From Acinetobacter baylyi DSM 14961 = CIP 107474 (GTDB lineage Bacteria > Pseudomonadota > Gammaproteobacteria > Pseudomonadales > Moraxellaceae), in NCBI RefSeq assembly GCF_000368685.1, contig NZ_KB849628.1:512442-576441 (forward strand): DNA of 64,000 bases, given 5' to 3'. A program made the translations under genes and the position numbers. Shown in pieces: positions 8,593-17,827 of this stretch (its first letter is position 1; each line of letters starts with the position of its first letter). A model generated the notes under the pieces. That model was not told the origin of the DNA. It searched no databases and saw only the letters and a program-made list of their open reading frames with translations.

Positions 8593-9609
8593 ATGATAAA
8601 CTATTTATATCAAGAGCAAAACTGGCAATCGCAACTCAGTGATCTAATCATCGATCCTTTTGAGTTACTTGATCAGTTAGACATCTCTTCTGAACAGTTA
8701 TTATCAGGGGCTATTTTAGCGTCTGACACTTTCAAGCTAAGAGTGCCACGTGCATTTGTCAATAAAATGCAGAAAGCAGATCCGTTCGATCCTTTACTCT
8801 TGCAAGTTCTTCCTCATCATCTCGAACTTGAGGATCATCCTGAGTTTGTGACCGATCCATTAGGCGAAGAAGAGGCAAACCAGCTTCCAGGCGTGTTACA
8901 TAAATATCAATCGCGGTTTTTATTGACCTTAACTGGGGCTTGTGCAGTACATTGTCGCTATTGTTTTCGCCGACACTTTCCTTATCAGGAAAATTTGCCT
9001 AAGAACAATGATTGGCCTCAAATTCAGAATTATATTCAACAACATCCATTAATCAATGAAGTCATTTTAAGTGGTGGTGACCCGCTCACCTTGACCAATC
9101 ATAAGTTAAAAATATGGATCGAAAGACTTGAGTCTCTACCACAAGTTAAAATTTTACGGATTCACTCACGCGTACCAATCGTGATTCCCAATCGAATTGA
9201 TGAGGAACTACTTTCTTTGTTAGAAAACAGTAGGCTGCGTATAATCATGGTGGTACACTCCAACCATGCTGCTGAATTAGACGACTTTACTTGTAACCAA
9301 TTACATAAATTAAGTCTTCGCAATGTGACTGTATTCAATCAAGCAGTTTTACTTAAAGGGGTTAATGATTCAGCACAGACTTTAATCGAATTAAGTCAAC
9401 GGTTGTTTGATGCCCGTGTAATGCCCTATTATTTACACGTATTGGATAAAGTAAAAGGCGCACAACATTTTGATTTAGAATCATCAAAAGTTGATAGCCT
9501 TTATAAAGAAGTTCTGGCGGGGCTTCCAGGCTATCTGGTTCCAAAACTTGTCAGGGAAATTGCGGGTGAAAAAAATAAAACACCGCTATTTGGCAAACTC
9601 ACTTTTTAA
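8593..9609 (+). CDS. epmB: EF-P beta-lysylation protein EpmB (lysine 2,3-aminomutase family)
   Basis: A radical SAM enzyme of 338 residues with the CxxxCxxC cluster motif at Cys117, Cys121 and Cys124 (ACAVHCRYCFRR) and the SAM-binding ILSGGDPL near residue 155. EpmB converts (S)-alpha-lysine to (R)-beta-lysine, which EpmA attaches to EF-P. It is shorter than catabolic lysine 2,3-aminomutases, as expected for EpmB, and stands back to back with efp, the classic arrangement. The ATG at 8593 has no clear Shine-Dalgarno and sits just behind the T-run hairpin. The PilZ-type gene follows after 18 bp and may be cotranscribed. Confidence 0.95.
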   Translation: MINYLYQEQNWQSQLSDLIIDPFELLDQLDISSEQLLSGAILASDTFKLRVPRAFVNKMQKADPFDPLLLQVLPHHLELEDHPEFVTDPLGEEEANQLPGVLHKYQSRFLLTLTGACAVHCRYCFRRHFPYQENLPKNNDWPQIQNYIQQHPLINEVILSGGDPLTLTNHKLKIWIERLESLPQVKILRIHSRVPIVIPNRIDEELLSLLENSRLRIIMVVHSNHAAELDDFTCNQLHKLSLRNVTVFNQAVLLKGVNDSAQTLIELSQRLFDARVMPYYLHVLDKVKGAQHFDLESSKVDSLYKEVLAGLPGYLVPKLVREIAGEKNKTPLFGKLTF

Positions 9610-9627
9610 ATAGAATTTTAATCATCA

Positions 9628-11337
9628 ATGAATAAAGCATTAACAGATATTCTGCACCAGCCGATTAATTTAAATCGCAAAGAGTTGAGTTTTGCTCACA
9701 CCAATACACAATCAATGACTGAATGGGTGCAGTCTTTATCTTTACTGCAATTAGGAGATACTGCTCAAGCTTTATTTGAGGCATTGATTGAAATTAGTGA
9801 GCTTGAATGCTCAGAGACTTTGCGCTTCGACCTATTACAAATTCTTCAGCCGCAGTTTGAACATGTACTACGACATCTGGAAGAGCATTTTTTTAATCAG
9901 GGTCTGATTCATAGTGATCGTAACGAACATATTATTGAACTGGCTTTCCAACTACGTACTTATTTTGCTCATGCATATATTATCATCGTCAAATGCAGCG
10001 CTGAACAACTTCGGCAGCAAAAATTCTCATTATTTAGATTTCATCATAAGAAAAATTTAAAAGTCGCACAGACACTGGCAATTTATTATGCCATGCAACA
10101 ATTTACCCAGCTCTTATATCAACAACATATGCTCTACAGTCAACCTGTGTATGGTCAATGGCAACGTATCCACTGGCTTTTTGACATCGCACAAAAAAAC
10201 AGGATTGAGCATCAAAATATTAATCAGCTACAAGGCGTTCATTACACGTTAAAAAATATATCGCTACTTTATCAGCAACTTATTTTGTTACATATTTTAA
10301 ATACCAATCAGATTCGCCAATCCGAAATACGAGCTCTTTATCAGTGCAGTTTTGAATGGGCTAAGCTCTTAGATATTGAATTCAAAGAAACTCAAACATC
10401 AAAATATGTGATTGATAAGAAAATCGACCAAGCACCCACTTATAATAAAAAACAGTATCCTCATCTCGATCCAGATTTTTTTATTTCTACACAGCCTTTG
10501 CTGGAGCACATCACCGCAACTTTGCACAAAACAGATGATTATTTATCTCCCGTAGAAAGGCAATATCTAACACCAGCTCTAAAATTTCATGTACAAAATA
10601 TTTTAGGGAGTATAGGTGAACGGCGTCACGAGCGTTTTGAATCATCAGGCCAACTTCATATTTGTTTTGGTATCACGACAGCACATTATTATATTTCACG
10701 TCATAAAAATTTTACTGATAGCTTACCTCATAGCGAATTATCCAGTTTTTATGAAACTCAAGATCGAATTAAAGTTGATTCTTCTTTTTTTCAGGCATCA
10801 GCACGACTTTCACGTGAAGCAAAAAGAATTTATCAATCTCATATTCTGGATATGAGTGTCAGTGGTTATCGTATTAAATGGTCCGATGAGGTTCCTAAAA
10901 ATTTAAAGACAGGCGAATTTATTCTGGTTAAAGAAGGTACTCATAGCTCATGGCGTGGCGGTGTAATTCGATGGATTAAACAATCCTCAGAAAAAAATCT
11001 TGAGATGGGTTTAGAAATTCTGAGTAAGAATATTTTACCTTGCACTTTACTCATTCAAGAGGTATCAAATCAACAAATACCCGTTTTACAGCCTGGTTTA
11101 TTACTTCAAAGTCTACATTTAGATCACGGCCATATGTCTCTTGTCAGCCCCAACATTACAAGCCATGAACAACAGCAATCTATTAGTATTTATGTCGATC
11201 AGCAAAAATTTGAGCTTTATTTACTCAAAACACAACTTATTACTCAAAGTTTTATACAGTTTGAGTTTGAATTATTCGATGAACTGCAAAAAAATATGCT
11301 TAAAAACGTTATGATAAGCCAAAGCAGAGGTAACTAG
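9628..11337 (+). CDS. PilZ-domain c-di-GMP-binding protein (FimW-like)
   Basis: 569 residues, soluble and largely helical over the first 320 residues. PilZ-type signatures are split: an RxxxR motif in GERRHERF near residue 331 and a DxSxxG motif in ILDMSVSGYRIKW at about Asp408, then GGVIRWIKQ. The spacing is longer than in a minimal PilZ domain, which suggests an intervening subdomain. The next gene encodes a FimX-like protein 24 bp downstream. In Pseudomonas I recall a c-di-GMP-binding protein (FimW) beside fimX, involved in surface sensing. Identity with FimW is inferred from this pairing and not verified. Ligand binding looks plausible because both short motifs are intact. The region between epmB and this gene has no terminator. 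Confidence 0.7.
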   Translation: MNKALTDILHQPINLNRKELSFAHTNTQSMTEWVQSLSLLQLGDTAQALFEALIEISELECSETLRFDLLQILQPQFEHVLRHLEEHFFNQGLIHSDRNEHIIELAFQLRTYFAHAYIIIVKCSAEQLRQQKFSLFRFHHKKNLKVAQTLAIYYAMQQFTQLLYQQHMLYSQPVYGQWQRIHWLFDIAQKNRIEHQNINQLQGVHYTLKNISLLYQQLILLHILNTNQIRQSEIRALYQCSFEWAKLLDIEFKETQTSKYVIDKKIDQAPTYNKKQYPHLDPDFFISTQPLLEHITATLHKTDDYLSPVERQYLTPALKFHVQNILGSIGERRHERFESSGQLHICFGITTAHYYISRHKNFTDSLPHSELSSFYETQDRIKVDSSFFQASARLSREAKRIYQSHILDMSVSGYRIKWSDEVPKNLKTGEFILVKEGTHSSWRGGVIRWIKQSSEKNLEMGLEILSKNILPCTLLIQEVSNQQIPVLQPGLLLQSLHLDHGHMSLVSPNITSHEQQQSISIYVDQQKFELYLLKTQLITQSFIQFEFELFDELQKNMLKNVMISQSRGN

Positions 11338-11361
11338 CCAAAAGTGAAGGGATAAATTAAA

Positions 11362-13455
11362 GTGAGAAACGGGTTGCTAGCAAAAAAAATAAAGCGTTCA
11401 GAAATACGTGTACTTTTTATTGATGATAATCAGCTACGTTACAATCAGGTGATTGATCTGCTTTCTGCAAAAGATTACAACGTTCATGCTGTTTTACTTG
11501 ATGATCTGGTTAGTTTTGAAAAACAGTTAAAACAATCTTGGGATATCATTATTTTTGGTCGTGCTTACGATTTAGAACTGACACATACCATTTCACTGGT
11601 TCATCAAACTCCAACGCGACAACTTCCCATCTTATTACTGGACTTTGAGCAGCTTTCCCCTGCTATTCAAATCGATTTTGTTCAAAAAGGCATTTATGAT
11701 TTTCTTGACCTGACTCATCATGAAGCATTTTATATTATCATTGCGCGTGCATATACTTACAGTAAGCTTTTACAAACAGAACAACAGTTAAATCATGCAC
11801 TGAAAGAAGCCCACTCCAGAACCCAATCACTGGTTAAACAAAGCAGAAAAGCAGTTGCTATCATTGAAGAAGGGATTCACATTCAGGCAAATGCTGAATA
11901 TCTGGCGTTATTTCAACTACAAGATCAAGATGATCTGATTGGCATTCCACTTCTAGATATTTTACAACCTGAAAACGTCGCCGAATTTAAACAAGCATTT
12001 AAAAAGATCAGTCTGGGCCATCTTGAAAAGAACCGTTTGGACATGATCTCAAAGAATCCTGCTGTTGCATCTTCAAATCCATTGAAAATTAACTTTTTAC
12101 CGCATGATGATGCAGAAACCATACAGCTTACGATTGATTGTGATGTCGAACAACTCAATCTTCCCGTATTACAACTTGAAGATTCAACTCTTGAAAAACA
12201 GCTTGAAACTGATTTAGTCGACTCGGTGAATCAGCATTTAAAAATAACTCAGGCAAAGCTAAATAGTCTTGTTTTATTTATGCCACTTTTCAATTATCAG
12301 CAACTCTTTAATTACGATTGGCATCAGATTAAACAGTTCTTTTCTGAACTTGAAACAGAATTAAACGCGTTCCAATCTGACTGTCCACTCAGAAAACTAG
12401 AAAATGGCAGTTATCTGACTATTTTTCAAGCATCTTCAATTGAAGCATTACGTACCCAACTGATGCAACTTGGGCAACGTATTTCAGAAAAATTTCCATG
12501 TTCATTACATGAGCTAGATTTTAAAGTTGAGCTCAAATCAGGTTATAGCTTGATTCCGAGCATGATTGAAAGTGAAGAGAGCCTAGAAAACTATCTCAAT
12601 AAAGCCTTACATCAAGTACTTCCATACAAAGACAAACAACCTGTTCAAAGCTTTGCCATACCCAATGTAAAGCTAAAAACAGAGCAAAAGCCTATTGAAC
12701 CGTTTACAGCTATGGCTGATCTGATTAAACAAAAATTTAATCAGGGAAATATCGTATTAAAATATCAACAACTCTATGATAAACAAGATCAAAATCTTTA
12801 TATTTACGAAGTTACAAGAGGTTATTATGATCAAGAACATTGGCATTGTTTAGATGATCAAGCTGGACTAGATAATCACATTGATCTGATATTACAAATA
12901 GATCGCTTTACACTTGAAACAGCGACCAAACAACTTAAACAATTTATCAATCAATATCCATCTGCCAAACTTATTATTAATTTAAGTGAACATATTCTAA
13001 AACTTCCACAACTGGATAAATTGATAGAGCAGCTTCTAAATATTCTAAGAAGTCAGGAAAAATATCCTGTTATCTTACAGTTCTCAGAAGCAGCTTTTAT
13101 GCAAAATCTTGCCAATGCTCAACAACAAATTCGTCAACTACATCAAAAGGGTGTTCTTATCTCAGTGCGAGATTTTGGTGTAAATGCCAGTAGTCCTGTC
13201 TTTTTGCATCAAATTGAGGTTGATTACCTACAATTGCATCATCAATTAAGTGCTTTACTTCATCAAGAAAATCAACTTCAGGAGTTGCAACAGAAGATCG
13301 ATAGCTTTAAAGCATCTAAATCAGTTGAAATGATTTTGCCTGAGTTAAATGACGTTAATATTTTTGCCAATGCCTGGAATGTAAGTACTCGTTACCTAAA
13401 AGGGAGTTATTTTCAAGGTAAATTAGACCGTCTTGTTGATGTGCAGGATCAATAA
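11362..13455 (+). CDS. fimX: FimX-like REC-PAS-GGDEF-EAL protein with degenerate active sites
   Basis: 697 residues, close to the 691 of P. aeruginosa FimX. Order: receiver-like domain (about 15-130), a connecting helix, PAS (about 165-275), a GGDEF-like domain (about 280-430) and EAL (about 445-690). The receiver has lost the phosphoacceptor Asp: the strand reads IIIFGRAYD. The GGDEF site is replaced by an ENGSY-type sequence, and the EAL motif reads Glu483-Val-Thr. FimX has similarly degenerate motifs and works as a c-di-GMP receptor controlling type IV pilus assembly and twitching, so a sensor role is more likely here than catalysis. The start is GTG at 11362 with GAAGGG about 11 nt upstream, so the exact start is uncertain. 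A strong terminator follows at 13475. Confidence 0.8.
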   Translation: MRNGLLAKKIKRSEIRVLFIDDNQLRYNQVIDLLSAKDYNVHAVLLDDLVSFEKQLKQSWDIIIFGRAYDLELTHTISLVHQTPTRQLPILLLDFEQLSPAIQIDFVQKGIYDFLDLTHHEAFYIIIARAYTYSKLLQTEQQLNHALKEAHSRTQSLVKQSRKAVAIIEEGIHIQANAEYLALFQLQDQDDLIGIPLLDILQPENVAEFKQAFKKISLGHLEKNRLDMISKNPAVASSNPLKINFLPHDDAETIQLTIDCDVEQLNLPVLQLEDSTLEKQLETDLVDSVNQHLKITQAKLNSLVLFMPLFNYQQLFNYDWHQIKQFFSELETELNAFQSDCPLRKLENGSYLTIFQASSIEALRTQLMQLGQRISEKFPCSLHELDFKVELKSGYSLIPSMIESEESLENYLNKALHQVLPYKDKQPVQSFAIPNVKLKTEQKPIEPFTAMADLIKQKFNQGNIVLKYQQLYDKQDQNLYIYEVTRGYYDQEHWHCLDDQAGLDNHIDLILQIDRFTLETATKQLKQFINQYPSAKLIINLSEHILKLPQLDKLIEQLLNILRSQEKYPVILQFSEAAFMQNLANAQQQIRQLHQKGVLISVRDFGVNASSPVFLHQIEVDYLQLHHQLSALLHQENQLQELQQKIDSFKASKSVEMILPELNDVNIFANAWNVSTRYLKGSYFQGKLDRLVDVQDQ

Positions 13456-13474
13456 CCATTGAACTCCAGACAAA

Positions 13475-13498
13475 AAAAACGGGCTTTCGCCCGTTTTT
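13475..13498. terminator. Bidirectional terminator between fimX-like gene and rpmE
   Basis: AAAAACGGGC pairs with GCCCGTTTTT around TTTC, giving A and T flanks on both sides. It can serve both converging genes. Confidence 0.9.
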
Positions 13499-13511
13499 AT
13501 ACTTTTGGGTA

Positions 13512-13736
13512 TTAACGTTTGATAGAACGTGACATACCAGAAAAGCGTTGCTTGAATTTGTCGATACGACCACCAGTATCTACATTCTTTTGTTTACCAG
13601 TATAGAATGGGTGGCAAGCTGAACATACGTCAAGATAAAGAGTTTCTTTACCTAAAGCAGAGCGAGTTTCGATTACGTTGCCGCATGAGCAAGTAGCAAC
13701 TAAAGTTTGATATTTTGGGTGAATATCGGCGCGCAT
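13512..13736 (-). CDS. rpmE: 50S ribosomal protein L31 (zinc-binding form)
   Basis: 74 residues. The four Cys of the zinc ribbon are present: CSC at residues 16-18 and CSAC at 37-40, so this is the C+ form and not the zinc-free YkgM-type paralogue. The family segments [13 protein letters not shown] and [10 protein letters not shown] are all there. L31 joins the 50S central protuberance to the small subunit. The gene stands alone, with about 200 bp of non-coding sequence upstream for its promoter. Confidence 0.98.
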   Translation of the reverse strand: MRADIHPKYQTLVATCSCGNVIETRSALGKETLYLDVCSACHPFYTGKQKNVDTGGRIDKFKQRFSGMSRSIKR

Positions 13737-13938
13737 CGTCGATTACTCCTAATTGAAGAAAGGCTTAAGCTGTCATCGCAATTTATCACTCTCAATGCTT
13801 GATTGAGGAAAATGGCTGAAAAATCAGCAGATAAACACGACAACAGACCATTCTTTTGGCCCACCGAGACATAAATGCCAGAGCTAAGCACAACAAGTGG
13901 GAACTATTATACACGAATCCATTTAAAATTGCGAAATA

Positions 13939-14931
13939 TTATTCAGGCCGAATAATGGTATTCTCCTGTTTGTATTGTTTCGCCAAATAGTTTGCAATGA
14001 TTCCGCAAGTCATGAGCTGAATTTGATGAAAAATCATAATTGGTAATACAATCATTCCCAAAGGCTGACCTATGAATAAAATTTGTGCCATAGGCACACC
14101 ACTGGCTAAGGTTTTTTTCGATCCACAAAAGAAAATTGCAATCTGATCTGCCCGTGAAAATCCCAAGAGCTTTGAAACATAAAATGCTAAAACCATAATA
14201 ATCGTTAAAAGCACAGAACAAGATAAAACCAAGTAAATCAGCGTACTTACACCGACCTGATGCCAAAGACCAGCAACTACAGCACTACTAAATGCACTAT
14301 ATACCACCATCAAAATGGTTCCCTGATCAAATGCTTTAACAATACTTGGAACCTTCGCCATTAAAGGAAAAATATAGGGACGTAACAATTGTCCTAAAAT
14401 AAACGGTACCAGTAATAATAAAGTGATTTGAATGATTGATGATGTTGGGTCGTAATCATGTTTTGAATGGCCAAAAATGAATAAACTCACCATAATTGGC
14501 GTAATGAACATACCAATTAGATTAGAAAAAGATGCACTGCATACGGCAGCAGCAACATTTCCTTTCGCAACTGAAGTAAATGCAATTGAAGACTGAACTG
14601 TCGATGGTAAAAAGCACATAAACAGGAAACCCCAGTATAGCTCTTGCCCTAAAAGAGGTAATAACACAGGCTTTGCCAACAAACCAACCACAGGAAACAC
14701 GATAAAGGTAAATGCAAAGACTACACTATGTAAACGCCAGTGAAGAACTCCTTCAACGATAGCTTCGCGAGATAACTTTGCACCGTGTAAAAAAAAGAGG
14801 ATGGCTATCGCTATATTGGTAATTACGCCAAACACATCAGCCGCGTGCCCGTGAATAGGCAAAAAAGAGGCCAATAAAACCATACATACCAGCAATATGG
14901 TAAAGCGGTCCAAGGCAAGTAACTTCAGCAT
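13939..14931 (-). CDS. Bile acid:sodium symporter family transporter (YfeH-like)
   Basis: About 330 residues with ten hydrophobic segments, resembling the SBF-like YfeH group. Recognisable blocks are FFLHGAKLSREAI near residue 45, FMCFLPSTVQSSIAFTSVAKGN and FFCGSKKTLASGVPMA. I use the ATG at 14931, since the open frame upstream would need a TTG at 14973 with no ribosome site. Substrates of the bacterial group vary and are mostly unproven, so a specific solute cannot be named. It is monocistronic and followed on the left by the rpmE promoter region. Confidence 0.85.
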   Translation of the reverse strand: MLKLLALDRFTILLVCMVLLASFLPIHGHAADVFGVITNIAIAILFFLHGAKLSREAIVEGVLHWRLHSVVFAFTFIVFPVVGLLAKPVLLPLLGQELYWGFLFMCFLPSTVQSSIAFTSVAKGNVAAAVCSASFSNLIGMFITPIMVSLFIFGHSKHDYDPTSSIIQITLLLLVPFILGQLLRPYIFPLMAKVPSIVKAFDQGTILMVVYSAFSSAVVAGLWHQVGVSTLIYLVLSCSVLLTIIMVLAFYVSKLLGFSRADQIAIFFCGSKKTLASGVPMAQILFIGQPLGMIVLPIMIFHQIQLMTCGIIANYLAKQYKQENTIIRPE

Positions 14932-15074
14932 GGATGAACATCCTGTTTGTAAATTATAAAAAACCAGTAACAAGCAATTTACTGCATGGTAAATCGTATG
15001 TTACTGGTTTGATTAAATAAATCCAGTTTTTAAATAAAATGTTGGGTATTTATTTAAAAACTTTTACTTTAAAA

Positions 15075-15476
15075 TCAATTATTACGTGCATTTTCATCTT
15101 GTTGAATCAGCTCAATTTTGTAGCCATCTGGATCTTCAACAAATGCAATAACAGTCACGCCACCTTTCATTGGGCCCGCTTCACGAACGACATTACCGCC
15201 ACGTTCTTTAATCAGATCGCATGCTTTGTAGGCATCTTCAACACCAATCGCGATATGACCATATCCATTTCCTAGGTCATAACTTGAAGTATCCCAGTTA
15301 TGTGTAAGTTCGAGTACTGTATGATCGGATTCTTGACCATAGCCAACAAATGCTAAAGTAAAGCGGCCTTCCTCATAATCACGTTTACGAAGTAATGTCA
15401 TACCTAAGACTTCAGTATAGAACTTGATTGATTGTTCTAAATTGCCTACTCGCAACATTGTATGCAGCATTCGCAT
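15075..15476 (-). CDS. gloA: Lactoylglutathione lyase (glyoxalase I)
   Basis: 133 residues, very close to E. coli GloA along its length: it starts [20 protein letters not shown] and carries [11 protein letters not shown] and [16 protein letters not shown]. The metal ligands expected in glyoxalase I, two His and two Glu (His5, the His of YGHIA, the Glu of VLELTHNW and the last Glu of YKIEL), are in place. The enzyme isomerises the methylglyoxal-glutathione hemithioacetal to S-lactoylglutathione in the cytosol. The ATG at 15476 comes 2 bp after the ampG stop, so the two are cotranscribed and gloA is probably coupled to ampG. Confidence 0.97.
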   Translation of the reverse strand: MRMLHTMLRVGNLEQSIKFYTEVLGMTLLRKRDYEEGRFTLAFVGYGQESDHTVLELTHNWDTSSYDLGNGYGHIAIGVEDAYKACDLIKERGGNVVREAGPMKGGVTVIAFVEDPDGYKIELIQQDENARNN

Positions 15477-15478
15477 GA

Positions 15479-17671
15479 TTAATCACCTGTCTTGTTAATA
15501 CTTGTCTGTTTAGCCTCATGTTCCTTAAGTAATTTTGCAACCCAAAGAACAAGCACTAAAATTGGAATTCCAATGAGTGTGGTCATTAGAAAAAAGTTTG
15601 GATAACCAATATGAGTAACAATTGTTCCAGAATATCCGCCCAGTAACTTCGGTGTCAGGGTCATTAATGAACTAAAGATCGCATATTGTACCGCGGTGAA
15701 GGATACACTGGTCAAACTGGATAAAAAGGCAATAAATGCTGCACCAGCCAGCCCAGAAGCCATGTTATCGATCACAATTGCAAAATATAACCATTTTGAA
15801 CTATAAGGCTTAATGACTTTACCTTTGATCTCAATAGTTTGCTGTGAATTTTGATCGACTAATGCTATTGGTTCCACATTTAGATCAAGATCCTGAATCG
15901 TAGCTGAATGAGTAGCAGTCATATAACGATGAGAAGTCTTTAAAATATGCTGTTGCCCTTCAAGTAAACTGGCATTTAACTGTTTTGACCGAGATGTAAT
16001 CAGTTGTTTGGCAGGAATAACGGCGCTAAACACGCCATTGTTATCAAGTTTGGCATCAAACGTTTTTCCATCAAGGTCGACTACAATTTTTTGTGTCTCG
16101 GTCAAAGGCTTGCCAAAATATTGGCCTTTAACCACCATGTTTTCTTTTGCTTGATCGATTGTAATTTTGTTTTGGCTAGTTACGGGCAAAAGCTGCATTA
16201 ATGGTTGTGCTGTATTTGCCACCAAATAAGGCATTGAAACCGAAATAGGCGTTTGATGATTCTGATAAGCCGCAACTACATTAATATTTTGCGCATCTTT
16301 TAAGTTTTGTGCAGGTACCTTCAATGTCCAGTAGCCGACTTCATCTGTATCAACCTGATAATGCTGCTGACCGATATTGACCTGTACCTGTTCAAGTGGC
16401 TTACCCGACTTTACAAGACCAATAAAAATAAGATTGGTGGAGCTTGCAAGTACGGCACCTAAAAACATTAACTTCATAATGTTCATGCGCTGTGCCAATA
16501 AACCACCGATGAAACCACCTAACAAACTAAAAATAACGCCATATACTTTGACTGCTTCTGCAATCTGCTCTTTAGTAAAGTTGAGATCTTGATAAAAAAC
16601 ATTGGAAATAACGCCTGCAATAATGTCTGAAATTCGATAGAAACCAATGAGCAACAGTAAGACCAAAGCAAGTTTGGTTCCATAACGCTGGAAAAAATCT
16701 AAAACGGGACTTATCCACGTTTCTTTTGCCATTTGTTTATTGACAACACCCAAACGTACTAAACATGTGCCTACTCCAAGTGCTACGCCTGTAGCAAATA
16801 AGAAGCGAATTACTTCGAGTAAAAATAGTAAAATATTGTCTTTTATTACAAAATATTCACTCGCTTTAGCGGTAATATTTCCAGAGTAAATATAACTCAC
16901 CACAAAACTAAAGACTGCAACAAAAAATACAGCGACTAAACGAAAATAATCACGACGCTGATAATTTTTATAAACCCGATCTACTTTAGGTTCACGCACA
17001 ACCAGCGTTGTGATAATCCCAACCAACATGACAGCTGCCATCGCCAGATAGGTATATTTCCAGGCTTCATAAATATAATTGCCTTTTGCAGTACCAAGAT
17101 AAGCGGCAAGAAACAATGCACCCGCGCCTGCAATGATCATACCAATCCGATAACCAGCGTTATATGTTGCTGCCAGTACGGTTTGCATTTGGGTTTCTGC
17201 AAGTTCAATTCGGTAAGCATCAATCACAATATCTTGTGTTGCAGCAGAGAAACCCAAGAGTACGGCCCCTACAGCCATTTGAATCAGATAAGCTTGTCCA
17301 AGTGCAGGGTCTGAAAATGCCATAATACTGATAGCACTGACGATTAATATTTGCGCAATGAGCAACCACGCCCGACGACGCCCTAAGATTTTAGTTAAAA
17401 AAGGAACAGGCAATTCATCAATCAAAGGTGCCCAAACAAATTTGAATGAATAACCCAAAGCAGCCCAGCTAAAAAAGGTGACTGCACTTTTATCAATACC
17501 TGCTTCACCTAGCCACAAAGATAGACTTGAGAAAATCAGCAAAATAGGAATACCTGCCGAAAATCCCAGAAACAGCATGATCAAAGCACGTCGATCGAGA
17601 AAAGCCTGAAATGCAGCTTTCCATCCTGTAGTTTGTGTAGCCATCCGATTATTATTTTCCGAAATTTTCAT
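15479..17671 (-). CDS. ampG: AmpG-family muropeptide permease with a large soluble insertion
   Basis: A major facilitator protein of the AmpG/acetyl-CoA transporter group, 730 residues against about 490 for E. coli AmpG. Family blocks visible are [37 protein letters not shown] and [13 protein letters not shown]. AmpG imports anhydromuropeptides for peptidoglycan recycling, which feeds beta-lactamase induction. The unusual part is about residues 421-625 (DNA about 15797-16411): a polar, beta-rich block with no membrane helix, sitting between transmembrane segments. It contains two similar Ig-like stretches, each with a WTLKVP or FSAVIP type edge. After it the last three or four helices resume ([17 protein letters not shown]). 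The start could also be the ATG at 17641. Two bases separate the stop from gloA. Confidence 0.88.
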   Translation of the reverse strand: MKISENNNRMATQTTGWKAAFQAFLDRRALIMLFLGFSAGIPILLIFSSLSLWLGEAGIDKSAVTFFSWAALGYSFKFVWAPLIDELPVPFLTKILGRRRAWLLIAQILIVSAISIMAFSDPALGQAYLIQMAVGAVLLGFSAATQDIVIDAYRIELAETQMQTVLAATYNAGYRIGMIIAGAGALFLAAYLGTAKGNYIYEAWKYTYLAMAAVMLVGIITTLVVREPKVDRVYKNYQRRDYFRLVAVFFVAVFSFVVSYIYSGNITAKASEYFVIKDNILLFLLEVIRFLFATGVALGVGTCLVRLGVVNKQMAKETWISPVLDFFQRYGTKLALVLLLLIGFYRISDIIAGVISNVFYQDLNFTKEQIAEAVKVYGVIFSLLGGFIGGLLAQRMNIMKLMFLGAVLASSTNLIFIGLVKSGKPLEQVQVNIGQQHYQVDTDEVGYWTLKVPAQNLKDAQNINVVAAYQNHQTPISVSMPYLVANTAQPLMQLLPVTSQNKITIDQAKENMVVKGQYFGKPLTETQKIVVDLDGKTFDAKLDNNGVFSAVIPAKQLITSRSKQLNASLLEGQQHILKTSHRYMTATHSATIQDLDLNVEPIALVDQNSQQTIEIKGKVIKPYSSKWLYFAIVIDNMASGLAGAAFIAFLSSLTSVSFTAVQYAIFSSLMTLTPKLLGGYSGTIVTHIGYPNFFLMTTLIGIPILVLVLWVAKLLKEHEAKQTSINKTGD

Positions 17672-17827
17672 CTAGGCGCCTATTCAATCTCTTTATTGGC
17701 AAGGTTTCAATATTGTTTATGCAAAGCTGTTTATTTTTGTCGATAAAAACAGCATCAAAGCTTGATCTTTTAGGTCAAACCTGTATACCTTTAAAACTCA
17801 ACTCTGTTTATTTTTTGGATTTCACCT

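Noticed and set aside
8593..9609. Catabolic lysine 2,3-aminomutase (kamA)
   Set aside because: Length is that of EpmB and the gene faces efp. There are no lysine fermentation genes nearby.
13700..13891. Open frame of 63 codons upstream of rpmE
   Set aside because: It overlaps the start of rpmE on the same strand, has no ribosome site and occupies the expected promoter region.
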